From contig DBVW01000020.1 of assembly GCA_002308495.1 (NCBI GenBank), positions 3,934 through 26,973 of the forward strand: a stretch of DNA of 23,040 nucleotides. The letters run 5' to 3'. The notes under the pieces are model-generated. The model was not told where the DNA came from, made no database searches, and saw nothing but the letters and a program-made list of their open reading frames with translations. This stretch comes from Alphaproteobacteria bacterium UBA1254 (GTDB lineage: Bacteria; Pseudomonadota; Alphaproteobacteria; RF32; CAG-239). A program made the translations under genes and the position numbers. Shown here piece after piece: positions 15,362 through 22,045 of this stretch. Every line of letters starts with the position of its first letter. The stretch's first letter is position 1.

Positions 15362-16450
15362 GTGAGGGTTTTAGTTGGGCTTTCGGGCGGTGTCGATTCC
15401 TCAGTAGCAGCGTGCCTGCTTAAAAAAGCAGGGCACGAAGTCATTGGGGCGACGATGTCGATTTGGGACAAAGAAAAGTTTAAATCTGTTAATTCGGCAC
15501 ACCTCAAAGATGCTTGTTTTTCTCCTCATGAGGAGCAGGATATTGCTGCGGCACAAGCGCTGTGTAAAAAAATAGGCATAGAATATCATGTTATTGATTG
15601 CACAAAAGAATATCAGAAAATTGTGCTGACGAACTTCAAAGAGGAATATCTTGCCGGACGAACACCTAATCCGTGTGTTGTTTGTAACGGTGCAATAAAA
15701 TTTGAGGCATTGCCCAGGGGGGCGAGGGCTTTAGGCATAGAGTTTGATAAATTTGCAACGGGGCATTATGTTCGCCTTTCATATAACAATGAATTAAAAC
15801 GTTACCAACTTCGTATGGCTGAAGATGAAAAAAAAGATCAGAGTTATTTTTTATATCGTTTAAGCCAGGAGCAATTAAGCACGATTTTAACGCCGCTGGG
15901 CGATTATACGAAAGAAGAAGTGCGCCGAATTGCAAAAGAATACGGCCTTGAAATGAGCGACAAAAAAGACAGCCAGGATTTTTATTCGGGCAATATTAAT
16001 GATATTTTGGGACAAGCTCCGAAAGAAGGCAATTTTGTTGATAAAAACGGTAAAATACTCGGCAAACACCAAGGGATTTGGAATTTTACAATCGGTCAGA
16101 GAAGGGGGCTCGGTGTGAGTGCGGACAGACCGCTTTATGTGATTGCTTTAAATAAAGAAAAAAACGAAGTTGTCTTAGGTTATGAAGAAGACGGTTACAA
16201 ACAATCGTTAATTGTTGATGATTTAAGATGGCTTTCGGTTTGCGGGCTGAAAGGACGTCAAAGTATTTTGTTAAAATTACGTTCTTCTCAGAAACCTTTT
16301 GAGGCAGATTTTATTGAGCTTGAAAATGGTGAAGCAGAGCTTGTTTTCCATGAAAAGCAAAAAGCCGTCGCATGCGGACAATCGGCCGTGTTTTACGATA
16401 GAGAAGGCTATGTTTTGGGCGGTGGTCTTATCAAAAGTGCGCAAAAATAA
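15362..16450 (+). CDS. mnmA: tRNA 2-thiouridylase MnmA, cysteine-variant form
   Basis: A 362-residue enzyme that thiolates U34 of Lys/Glu/Gln tRNAs. The PP-loop SGGVDSS (8-14) binds ATP, and TPNPCVVCNGAIKF (101-114) holds the catalytic cysteine, C108. ATGHY, KKDQSYFLYRL and IGQRRGLGV are family motifs. The usual second cysteine, in S-x-x-I-C-F (Cys199 of E. coli), is missing: the segment reads KDSQDFYSGN (202-211). Instead an extra cysteine, C105, forms a CxxC with C108. The start is GTG, with AGGAG nine bases upstream and the methionine right before the PP-loop strand. Last gene of the ftsE operon, four bases after plsC, followed by a terminator. Confidence 0.93.
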   Translation: MRVLVGLSGGVDSSVAACLLKKAGHEVIGATMSIWDKEKFKSVNSAHLKDACFSPHEEQDIAAAQALCKKIGIEYHVIDCTKEYQKIVLTNFKEEYLAGRTPNPCVVCNGAIKFEALPRGARALGIEFDKFATGHYVRLSYNNELKRYQLRMAEDEKKDQSYFLYRLSQEQLSTILTPLGDYTKEEVRRIAKEYGLEMSDKKDSQDFYSGNINDILGQAPKEGNFVDKNGKILGKHQGIWNFTIGQRRGLGVSADRPLYVIALNKEKNEVVLGYEEDGYKQSLIVDDLRWLSVCGLKGRQSILLKLRSSQKPFEADFIELENGEAELVFHEKQKAVACGQSAVFYDREGYVLGGGLIKSAQK

Positions 16451-16507
16451 AATAAATTTTCGGACGCGCTTAAAATACAACTTATTATATAAAAATAAAT
16501 TTTATAC

Positions 16508-16540
16508 ACACAAATATTAGAAAAATATTTGTGTTTTTTT
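16508..16540 (+). terminator. Terminator of the ftsE-mnmA operon
   Basis: Eleven-base-pair perfect stem ACACAAATATT / AATATTTGTGT with loop AGAAA and a following run of T. The stem is AT-rich but long. Confidence 0.8.
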
Positions 16541-16563
16541 CAAAGAGATAAGGAAAAACGATA

Positions 16564-16595
16564 TATAACGTATTAGATTATTAATTTACGTTATA
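16564..16595. promoter_or_regulatory. Inverted repeat, candidate operator of the RHH gene
   Basis: Perfect 9-bp arms TATAACGTA (16564-16572) and TACGTTATA (16587-16595) separated by 14 bases, 23 bases centre to centre (about two helical turns). It starts 111 bases before the RHH start codon and has no T-run, so it does not look like a terminator. Operator role is inferred. Confidence 0.45.
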
Positions 16596-16674
16596 CAATT
16601 TTTTGTTGCATATTTTATGATATATAGTAAATTCCTAATATAAATAAAATACCAAATTGCAGGGAGAAAAGGAT

Positions 16675-16965
16675 ATGACCAAACTGACAAACAGAGTAAT
16701 TTCAATTTTTGATAGAAAAACAAGCATGCGTTTAGCAACCGAAGAATGGATGGCTTTTGATGATATCTGCAAAAGAGAAGGGTTGAAACGCAAACGATTG
16801 TTGGAAATGATTGAGATGAACAAATCTCCCGATTTAGGCTTGACTTGTTTTGTAAGGCTTTTTACGGTAGCTTATATGCATAGACTGATTAAATCAACAG
16901 CATTAAAAAACAAAGCAAACGACAACAATAAAGATATTTACCAAACTTTTGATATCATTTCTTGA
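16675..16965 (+). CDS. Ribbon-helix-helix (RHH_4) domain protein
   Basis: A 96-residue protein. Residues 1-75 match the alphaproteobacterial RHH_4 pattern: strand RVISIFDRKTSMRLATEEW, first helix MAFDDICKREGLKRKRLLEMI, then a second helix SPDLGLTCFVRLFTVAYMHRLI. Such proteins are small, dimeric, presumed DNA-binding regulators. The tail (76-96) is polar. The start ATG has AGGGAG eight bases upstream; an earlier non-ATG start would add six residues with no better ribosome site. The gene stands alone between two terminators. The inverted repeat upstream is a candidate binding site, possibly for self-control. Confidence 0.85.
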   Translation: MTKLTNRVISIFDRKTSMRLATEEWMAFDDICKREGLKRKRLLEMIEMNKSPDLGLTCFVRLFTVAYMHRLIKSTALKNKANDNNKDIYQTFDIIS

Positions 16966-16985
16966 AAACTGGACTTGCGAAACTT

Positions 16986-17025
16986 AAAAATACCTCTTAT
17001 AAAGGAATAAAGAGGTATTTTTTTT
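16986..17025 (+). terminator. Terminator hairpin overlapping the tatD ribosome-binding site
   Basis: Arms AAAAATACCTCTT (16986-16998) and AAGAGGTATTTTT (17010-17022) form an 8-bp core extended by five A-T pairs, with an 11-base loop and eight T in a row (17018-17025). The same 3' arm contains the AGAGG used as tatD ribosome site, and the T-run ends in the tatD TTG start. Confidence 0.75.
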
Positions 17026-17752
17026 GATAAAATTTTTTGATACACATATCCATTTAACTGATTTTGAAGGCATTTCAAAAAATGCTTTGATGGAAAAATT
17101 AAAACGCAACGGCGTCGAAAAATGCATATGCGTTTCGGCGCATCGTTCGGATTGGGAAAAAGTTGCCGGATTAGCGCACGATTTTCCGTTTGAAGTGATA
17201 CCGGCCTTCGGTCTTCATCCGTGGTATGCCGATGAAAGCAACGGCAGATGGAAAGATGAATTAAGCGAATATTTAAAAGAATTTCCGGAAAGTTTAATAG
17301 GAGAGTGCGGTTTTGACGCTCTTAAATCAAGAGATAAGGATCTTGAAGAAGAGGTTTTTAAGACACAGCTTGAATTGGCTTTTGAATATAACAGACCTTT
17401 GTTGCTTCACATGGTCAAAGCTGATTTGTTTTTGGAGCATTATTGGGGAAGGTTGCCCGAAAAAAGTGTTTTTCATTCTTTTTCGGGGCAAGATGAGTTA
17501 TTAAAGAAAATCCTTAAGTTTGAGCATTATATATCTGTAAATAAATGTTTTTTTAAAAAGAAAAATGCCCAAAGCATTTTAGAAAAAACGCCGTTGGAAA
17601 AGCTTTTCTTGGAAACAGATGCGCCGTATCAGTCAAACATTGAAGATTTAGGATATGTTTTGCGGCAAGTGGCGGAAATTAAAGACGAAAAAGCAGAAAA
17701 ACTCGGTGAAAAAATTTATGTAAATACCATGAGGGTTTTGATAGATGATTGA
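17024..17752 (+). CDS. tatD: TatD-family metal-dependent deoxyribonuclease
   Basis: A 242-residue amidohydrolase-fold hydrolase. Metal-binding motifs are in order: FDTHIHL (H8, H10), GECGFD (E), LLLHMVKA (H), FHSFSG (H) and LETDAP (D), all TatD landmarks. TatD proteins act as 3'-5' DNA exonucleases or related hydrolases; the exact substrate here is unknown. The start is TTG: an in-frame stop lies just upstream at 17000 and no ATG or GTG fits before the FDTHIHL strand; AGAGG is eight bases upstream. It overlaps tcdA by eight bases and so heads a three-gene unit with tcdA and hydF. Confidence 0.9.
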   Translation: MIKFFDTHIHLTDFEGISKNALMEKLKRNGVEKCICVSAHRSDWEKVAGLAHDFPFEVIPAFGLHPWYADESNGRWKDELSEYLKEFPESLIGECGFDALKSRDKDLEEEVFKTQLELAFEYNRPLLLHMVKADLFLEHYWGRLPEKSVFHSFSGQDELLKKILKFEHYISVNKCFFKKKNAQSILEKTPLEKLFLETDAPYQSNIEDLGYVLRQVAEIKDEKAEKLGEKIYVNTMRVLIDD

Positions 17753-18488
17753 TGAACGTTTTATGCGAACGGAAATGTTGCTTGGATCAGAAGGATTAAA
17801 AAAACTCAAAGACGCAACGGTAATGGTGGTCGGTCTCGGAGCAGTGGGCGGCTATGCTCTTGAGGCACTGGCTCGCAGCGGTATCGGGCATTTGGTTTTG
17901 GTTGATTTTGATGTATTTGACCTTTCGAATATTAACAGGCAAATTTTGGCTTTGACTTCAACGGTCGGGCAAAAGAAAACAGAAGTGGCCAAAAAGAGGG
18001 TTTTAGATATTCATCCGAAATGTAAAGTTGAACTTGAAGATTGTTTTGTAAGTATCGAAAATATAAACAAAATTTTAAACAGAAAGATTGACTTCGTTGT
18101 AGATGCCATAGACAGCATTAAAGAAAAAAGCGATATGATGGTTGCATTATGCGAAAAGAAAATAAAATTTGTTTCGGCAATGGGGGCGGCATTAAAAACA
18201 GATGTCAATGCCCTAAAAACAGATTTTCTTTCGCATACAAAATATTGCCCTATGGCAAAAAAACTGAGAAAAGAATTAAAAAACAAAGGGTTGGATATAA
18301 GCAAAATAATGTGCGTTTATTCAACCGAACAATCAGACAGCTCTCAAAAACCGATTAAAGAAAATCCGACCGGCGGAAAAGCGATTCTGGGTTCAATGCC
18401 TACAGTAACGGCGGTTATGGGGTTGATGTTGGCGCATTATGTTATTTTAAGCTTGGCAAAAGGAGACCAAAATGCAAAACACGCCTAA
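17745..18488 (+). CDS. tcdA: tRNA threonylcarbamoyladenosine dehydratase (TcdA/CsdL)
   Basis: A 247-residue ThiF/E1-like enzyme that uses ATP to cyclise t6A37 of ANN-decoding tRNAs to ct6A. The N-terminus ERFMRTEMLLGSEGLKKL is typical of TcdA. A nucleotide-binding GLGAVGGYALEALARSG (about 35-51), DFDVFDLSNINRQ (about 58-71) and VVDAIDSIKEK follow. The C-terminal part carries GGKAILGSMPTVTAVMGLMLAHYV, which also fits TcdA rather than MoeB or ThiF. Overlaps tatD by 8 bases and hydF by 17, indicating translational coupling. HesA/MoeB-like activity is the main alternative. Confidence 0.88.
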   Translation: MIDERFMRTEMLLGSEGLKKLKDATVMVVGLGAVGGYALEALARSGIGHLVLVDFDVFDLSNINRQILALTSTVGQKKTEVAKKRVLDIHPKCKVELEDCFVSIENINKILNRKIDFVVDAIDSIKEKSDMMVALCEKKIKFVSAMGAALKTDVNALKTDFLSHTKYCPMAKKLRKELKNKGLDISKIMCVYSTEQSDSSQKPIKENPTGGKAILGSMPTVTAVMGLMLAHYVILSLAKGDQNAKHA

Positions 18489-19668
18489 AGGTTTAAGGCT
18501 TCAGATTGCAATTTTAGGCAAAGTGAATGCAGGTAAATCAAGCTTTTTAAATTTAATGACGGGACAAGAAGTTTCGATTGTATCCGAAATTGCAGGGACG
18601 ACAACGGATGTTGTTGAAAAAGCACAGGAATTGCATCCTTTAGGACCGGTTTTGTGGTTGGATACGGCAGGTTTTAACGACCAAACTCGTTTATCGAGCA
18701 AAAGGCTTGAAAAAACGATGAAAGTTTTGGATCGGACGGATATTGCCGTTTTGGTTTGTGAAAGCGACCGAACGGATGAAACGGAAAACCAAATCATATC
18801 AGAGGTAAATGCACGGAAAATCCCGCTCATCAAAGTAGTGAACAAAAGAGCGATGAAAGATGTTGAGAGTTTTGACGGTATAATAAAACTCAATGTGCTT
18901 GACTTAAAAAAACGCGACAGAGCAATTTCGGCCTTTAAAGATGAGTTGCTTAAGCTTTGTCCGGAAGACTTTATTGCGCCGCAAAAAATGCTTTCTGATT
19001 TAGCGCCTGAGAAATCAACGATTGTTATGATTGTGCCGATAGATTATGAAGCCCCTAAAGGCAGATTGATTATGCCGCAGGTGCAGGCAATCAGAGATTG
19101 TTTGGATGCCTCACAAACGGTCATTGTTGTTAAAGAGACGGAATATACGAAAGTTTTGAAAAACCTGAAAAATAAGCCCGATTTGGTGGTTTGCGATTCA
19201 CAGGTCGTTAAATTTATGGTTGAAAACACGCCCAAAGACATCAAATGCACAACATTTTCAATTTTAATGGCAAGGTTGAAAGGCGATTTGAAAGCCTTTG
19301 CCGAGGGAGCCGAAGCAATATGGAAATTAAAAGACGGGGATAAGGTTTTGATTGCCGAATCCTGCACGCATCACGCGGCAGAAGATGACATCGGAACAGT
19401 TAAAATTCCGAACTTAATGCGTCTCAAAACAGGAAAAAATATTATTTTTGAACATGTCGCAGGGTGTGATTTTAAAACCGATTTAAAAGATTATAAGCTG
19501 ATTATTCAATGTGGCGGATGCACGCAAAACAGACGTGCGATTTTATCGCGAATTGCGGCGGCTCAAAAGGCCGGTGTGCCGATAATAAATTACGGAATGT
19601 GTCTTTCTGAGTTAAACGGTGTTCTGTCTTATGTGCTTAAACCTTTCAATTTAGAGATTGACAAATAA
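18472..19668 (+). CDS. hydF: [FeFe]-hydrogenase maturation GTPase HydF
   Basis: A 398-residue scaffold protein on which, with HydE and HydG products, the diiron subcluster of [FeFe]-hydrogenase is assembled. The GTPase domain (about 8-165) has the P-loop GKVNAGKS (16-23), a TTTD G2-like site and DTAGF (G3). The dimerisation domain follows. The C-terminal cluster domain has ESCTHHAAEDDIG (C298, H300, H301) and CGGC (C347, C350), giving three cluster cysteines. The residue before C347 is Gln (Q346), where the common pattern is His (HCxxC). Start ATG has AAGGAG about seven bases upstream, inside tcdA. No hydE, hydG or hydrogenase gene is in the window. Confidence 0.95.
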   Translation: MQNTPKGLRLQIAILGKVNAGKSSFLNLMTGQEVSIVSEIAGTTTDVVEKAQELHPLGPVLWLDTAGFNDQTRLSSKRLEKTMKVLDRTDIAVLVCESDRTDETENQIISEVNARKIPLIKVVNKRAMKDVESFDGIIKLNVLDLKKRDRAISAFKDELLKLCPEDFIAPQKMLSDLAPEKSTIVMIVPIDYEAPKGRLIMPQVQAIRDCLDASQTVIVVKETEYTKVLKNLKNKPDLVVCDSQVVKFMVENTPKDIKCTTFSILMARLKGDLKAFAEGAEAIWKLKDGDKVLIAESCTHHAAEDDIGTVKIPNLMRLKTGKNIIFEHVAGCDFKTDLKDYKLIIQCGGCTQNRRAILSRIAAAQKAGVPIINYGMCLSELNGVLSYVLKPFNLEIDK

Positions 19669-19685
19669 GTTGGTCGGGATATACT
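19658..19685 (+). promoter_or_regulatory. Promoter of the small membrane protein, overlapping the hydF stop
   Basis: TTGACA (19658-19663) in the last hydF codons, 16-base spacer, TATACT (19680-19685). Initiation near 19692 gives a leader of about 50 bases. Confidence 0.65.
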
Positions 19686-19740
19686 CACCGATACTTATTT
19701 ATCAATTAAGACTTATTGTGCAATATAAAATATCAAGTTT

Positions 19741-20010
19741 ATGAACTTATTTAAAACAATTATTATTTTGGCGGTGGCTGCTGTGCTGGCTCAAATCGCT
19801 TCGGTTCCGCTCAAACATGTCATTTGGCTGGTTACCGAGCCCAAAATTATGAGCTACCGTAAAGCAAATTTAGGCTATCGCAAATTTTTCAAATGGCTCA
19901 GACGTCAACGGCCGATTGAACAATTCGCCGATTGGATAACCTTGTTCCCAATTTGGGGATATGTGTTTTACATCATCGGACAAATCGGCAGGTGGCTGTT
20001 TGACAGATAA
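19741..20010 (+). CDS. Small membrane protein of unknown function
   Basis: An 89-residue protein with a hydrophobic N-terminal segment (about 4-20), a second hydrophobic stretch (about 65-86, ITLFPIWGYVFYIIGQIGRWLF) and a basic, aromatic centre (MSYRKANLGYRKFFKWLRRQRP) likely facing the cytoplasm. No known domain recognised. Its own promoter and a terminator directly after it support a real gene, although there is no clear ribosome site before the ATG. Confidence 0.7.
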   Translation: MNLFKTIIILAVAAVLAQIASVPLKHVIWLVTEPKIMSYRKANLGYRKFFKWLRRQRPIEQFADWITLFPIWGYVFYIIGQIGRWLFDR

Positions 20011-20015
20011 GACTG

Positions 20016-20056
20016 AAAAAAACCGGCTTGTCTTGCAAAAGACGAACCGGTTTTTT
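20016..20056. terminator. Bidirectional terminator
   Basis: Long hairpin: AAAAAACCGG pairs with CCGGTTTTTT and, after one C-A mismatch, TTGTCTT pairs with AAGACGA across loop GCAA. It serves the small membrane protein gene and the convergent hydrolase gene. Confidence 0.9.
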
Positions 20057-20067
20057 GTTATAAAAAA

Positions 20068-20811
20068 TTATAGAAACGTATCTAAGGCAGATAAAATCTC
20101 TCTGATATCAGAATCCTCATTTAAACGATGATTCGCATTTTTAAGAAGTTTGACGGTAACATCATTTGTTTGAACACAATCAGCAATTTTTAAAGCTTTA
20201 TGCCAATCGACAGACATATCTTTCATACCTTGAATTAAAACGACGGGGCAGATAACGTGGATCGTTTCTTTATCTAGAAGCAAGTTATCATTACCGCTTT
20301 CAATCAAGCGCTTTGTAACCGTAAACGTAATGTTTTGTCCGGGATATGTGATTTTGCCGTATTTTTCCATTTCTTCAATTTGAGCCGGAGTGGCATATTT
20401 TAATTCATCAGCCGTAAAATCGGGTGCGGCGGCAAGACCGACAACGCCTTTAACGCGGTCCGGACGATGAATGGCGGCAATTAAAGAAAGCCACCCGCCG
20501 AGTGATGAACCGACAACAACAATATCGCCTTTGATATATTTATCAATAATTTCTAAAATTTGGGCTTTATAAATATTAATATCCGTCTCTTCAAAACGTG
20601 CATTGTCGGAACCGTGACCGGCGAGCTCATAGCGGTACATGGCAATATTATTTTTTAAACACCATTTTTTAATTTCTTCGGGTTTTCGTCCCCAAGGGTC
20701 AGAACAAAAACCGTGTGTATAAAGTATTGTAAATTTTTGCGTATTGTTTGAAACGGGGATAATATGCTCAAAGTTTGTTGTAAAAAGGGTGTCATAAGTG
20801 CGTGACGGCAT
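20068..20811 (-). CDS. Alpha/beta hydrolase (ABHD10-like serine esterase)
   Basis: A 247-residue cytoplasmic alpha/beta hydrolase. The oxyanion-side motif is HGFCSDPWG (33-41), the nucleophile elbow GSSLGG (S103), the acid D198 in QGMKDMSVDW, and the histidine H228 in NANHRL, a complete triad. The HGF...W-G-K opening and short cap resemble ABHD10-type thioesterases/esterases common in alphaproteobacteria; substrate unknown. The ATG has AAGGAC about ten bases upstream. It is divergent from the glycosyltransferase gene across 49 bases and ends at a shared terminator. Confidence 0.9.
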   Translation of the reverse strand: MPSRTYDTLFTTNFEHIIPVSNNTQKFTILYTHGFCSDPWGRKPEEIKKWCLKNNIAMYRYELAGHGSDNARFEETDINIYKAQILEIIDKYIKGDIVVVGSSLGGWLSLIAAIHRPDRVKGVVGLAAAPDFTADELKYATPAQIEEMEKYGKITYPGQNITFTVTKRLIESGNDNLLLDKETIHVICPVVLIQGMKDMSVDWHKALKIADCVQTNDVTVKLLKNANHRLNEDSDIREILSALDTFL

Positions 20812-20860
20812 TGTTGATGTCCTTAGCTGAAAATAAAACTAAAAGGAATATAATTCAAAA

Positions 20861-22024
20861 ATGATAAAAGATAAAGAGAAAAATCCGGTTGTGTTGCAGG
20901 TTTTGCCGGAATTAAATCAGGGAGGTGTTGAACTCGGTACAATTGAAATTGCCTCCGAGCTTCAAAAAAAAGGTATCAAAAATTTTGTGGCCTCCGAAGG
21001 CGGACGTATGGCCTACCAGCTTGACCGTATGAAAGTTAAGCATTTTAAGTTGCCGCTTAAAACAAAAAATCCGTTGATGTGGTGGATTAATTATAAAAGG
21101 CTTGTGAAAATCATTAAAGAAAACGGGATTAATATTGTTCATGCACGTTCACGTGCGCCGGCGTGGAGTGCTTATTGGGCAGCCAGAAAAACAGGGGCGA
21201 AATTTTTAACGACTTTTCACGGAACGTATGGCTTAAAACCGCATTTTATTAAATGGCGTTACAACAGAGTGATGACTTATGGCGATTTGGTTATTGCGAT
21301 TTCAAAGCACATTAAAGAACATATCATCAAAAATTACAAATGTGACGAGAGCAAAATAAGGCTGATTTATCGCTGTGTGAATATGGATAATTTTGACGTT
21401 TCTAAAATGACGGCAGAGCGCATGATTAAGCTGATGGAAGAATATCACCTTCCTGAAGATAAAAAGATTATATTACTGATCGGGCGTTTAACGCGTTGGA
21501 AAGGTCAAAAGCTGTTGATTGAAGCATTGGAAAAGCTTAAGGATATGGATTTTTTCTGCGTTTTTGTAGGTGATGATCAGGGGCGTACATATTACACCGA
21601 TGAACTTAAAGAAGCCATTGCGGAAAGAGGTATGGAAGGAAAATTTGCTTTTATTCGTCATGTGACGGATGTCCCTGCAATGATGATGGTTTCGGATGTT
21701 GTTGTATCGGCATCTTTAGATCCGGAAGCTTTCGGGCGTATTGCAGCCGAAGGTGAGGCCATGGGGCGTATCGTTGTGGCCTCAAATATCGGCGGTTCGC
21801 TTGAAAATATTAAAGACGGTGTCACCGGAAAACATTTCAAAAGCGGTGATGCCGAGAGTTTGGCGGAAGCCTTAAAGTGGGCGCTTAATCTCTCAGATGA
21901 AGAACGCAACAAAATCGGGGCAGCAGCCATCGAATATGTAAAAGAAAACTTTACAAAACAGATTATGTGTGATAAAACACTCGCCGTTTATCACGAATTG
22001 GTAAACATGGATGAACAACAATAA
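20861..22024 (+). CDS. Family 4 glycosyltransferase (GT-B fold)
   Basis: A 387-residue glycosyltransferase without membrane segments. The N-terminal domain opens with VLQVLPELNQGGVELGTIEIA, the glycine-rich acceptor-side loop. The C-terminal donor domain begins at about 203 with ILLIGRLTRWKGQKLLIEAL and carries the EX7E motif (E289 to E297 in PEAFGRIAAE), expected to bind a nucleotide sugar with retention of configuration. The acceptor is probably an envelope polysaccharide or lipid core, by family only. The ribosome site AAGGA is rather far (about 12 bases). Twenty-one bases before thrS, so probably co-transcribed. Confidence 0.9.
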   Translation: MIKDKEKNPVVLQVLPELNQGGVELGTIEIASELQKKGIKNFVASEGGRMAYQLDRMKVKHFKLPLKTKNPLMWWINYKRLVKIIKENGINIVHARSRAPAWSAYWAARKTGAKFLTTFHGTYGLKPHFIKWRYNRVMTYGDLVIAISKHIKEHIIKNYKCDESKIRLIYRCVNMDNFDVSKMTAERMIKLMEEYHLPEDKKIILLIGRLTRWKGQKLLIEALEKLKDMDFFCVFVGDDQGRTYYTDELKEAIAERGMEGKFAFIRHVTDVPAMMMVSDVVVSASLDPEAFGRIAAEGEAMGRIVVASNIGGSLENIKDGVTGKHFKSGDAESLAEALKWALNLSDEERNKIGAAAIEYVKENFTKQIMCDKTLAVYHELVNMDEQQ

Positions 22025-22045
22025 ATTTTTAATGAGGTTATAATA

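Noticed and set aside
16451..16674. Small RNA or riboswitch in the gap before the RHH gene
   Set aside because: Apart from the mnmA terminator and the inverted repeat the stretch is AT-rich, with no recognisable RNA fold or clear promoter.
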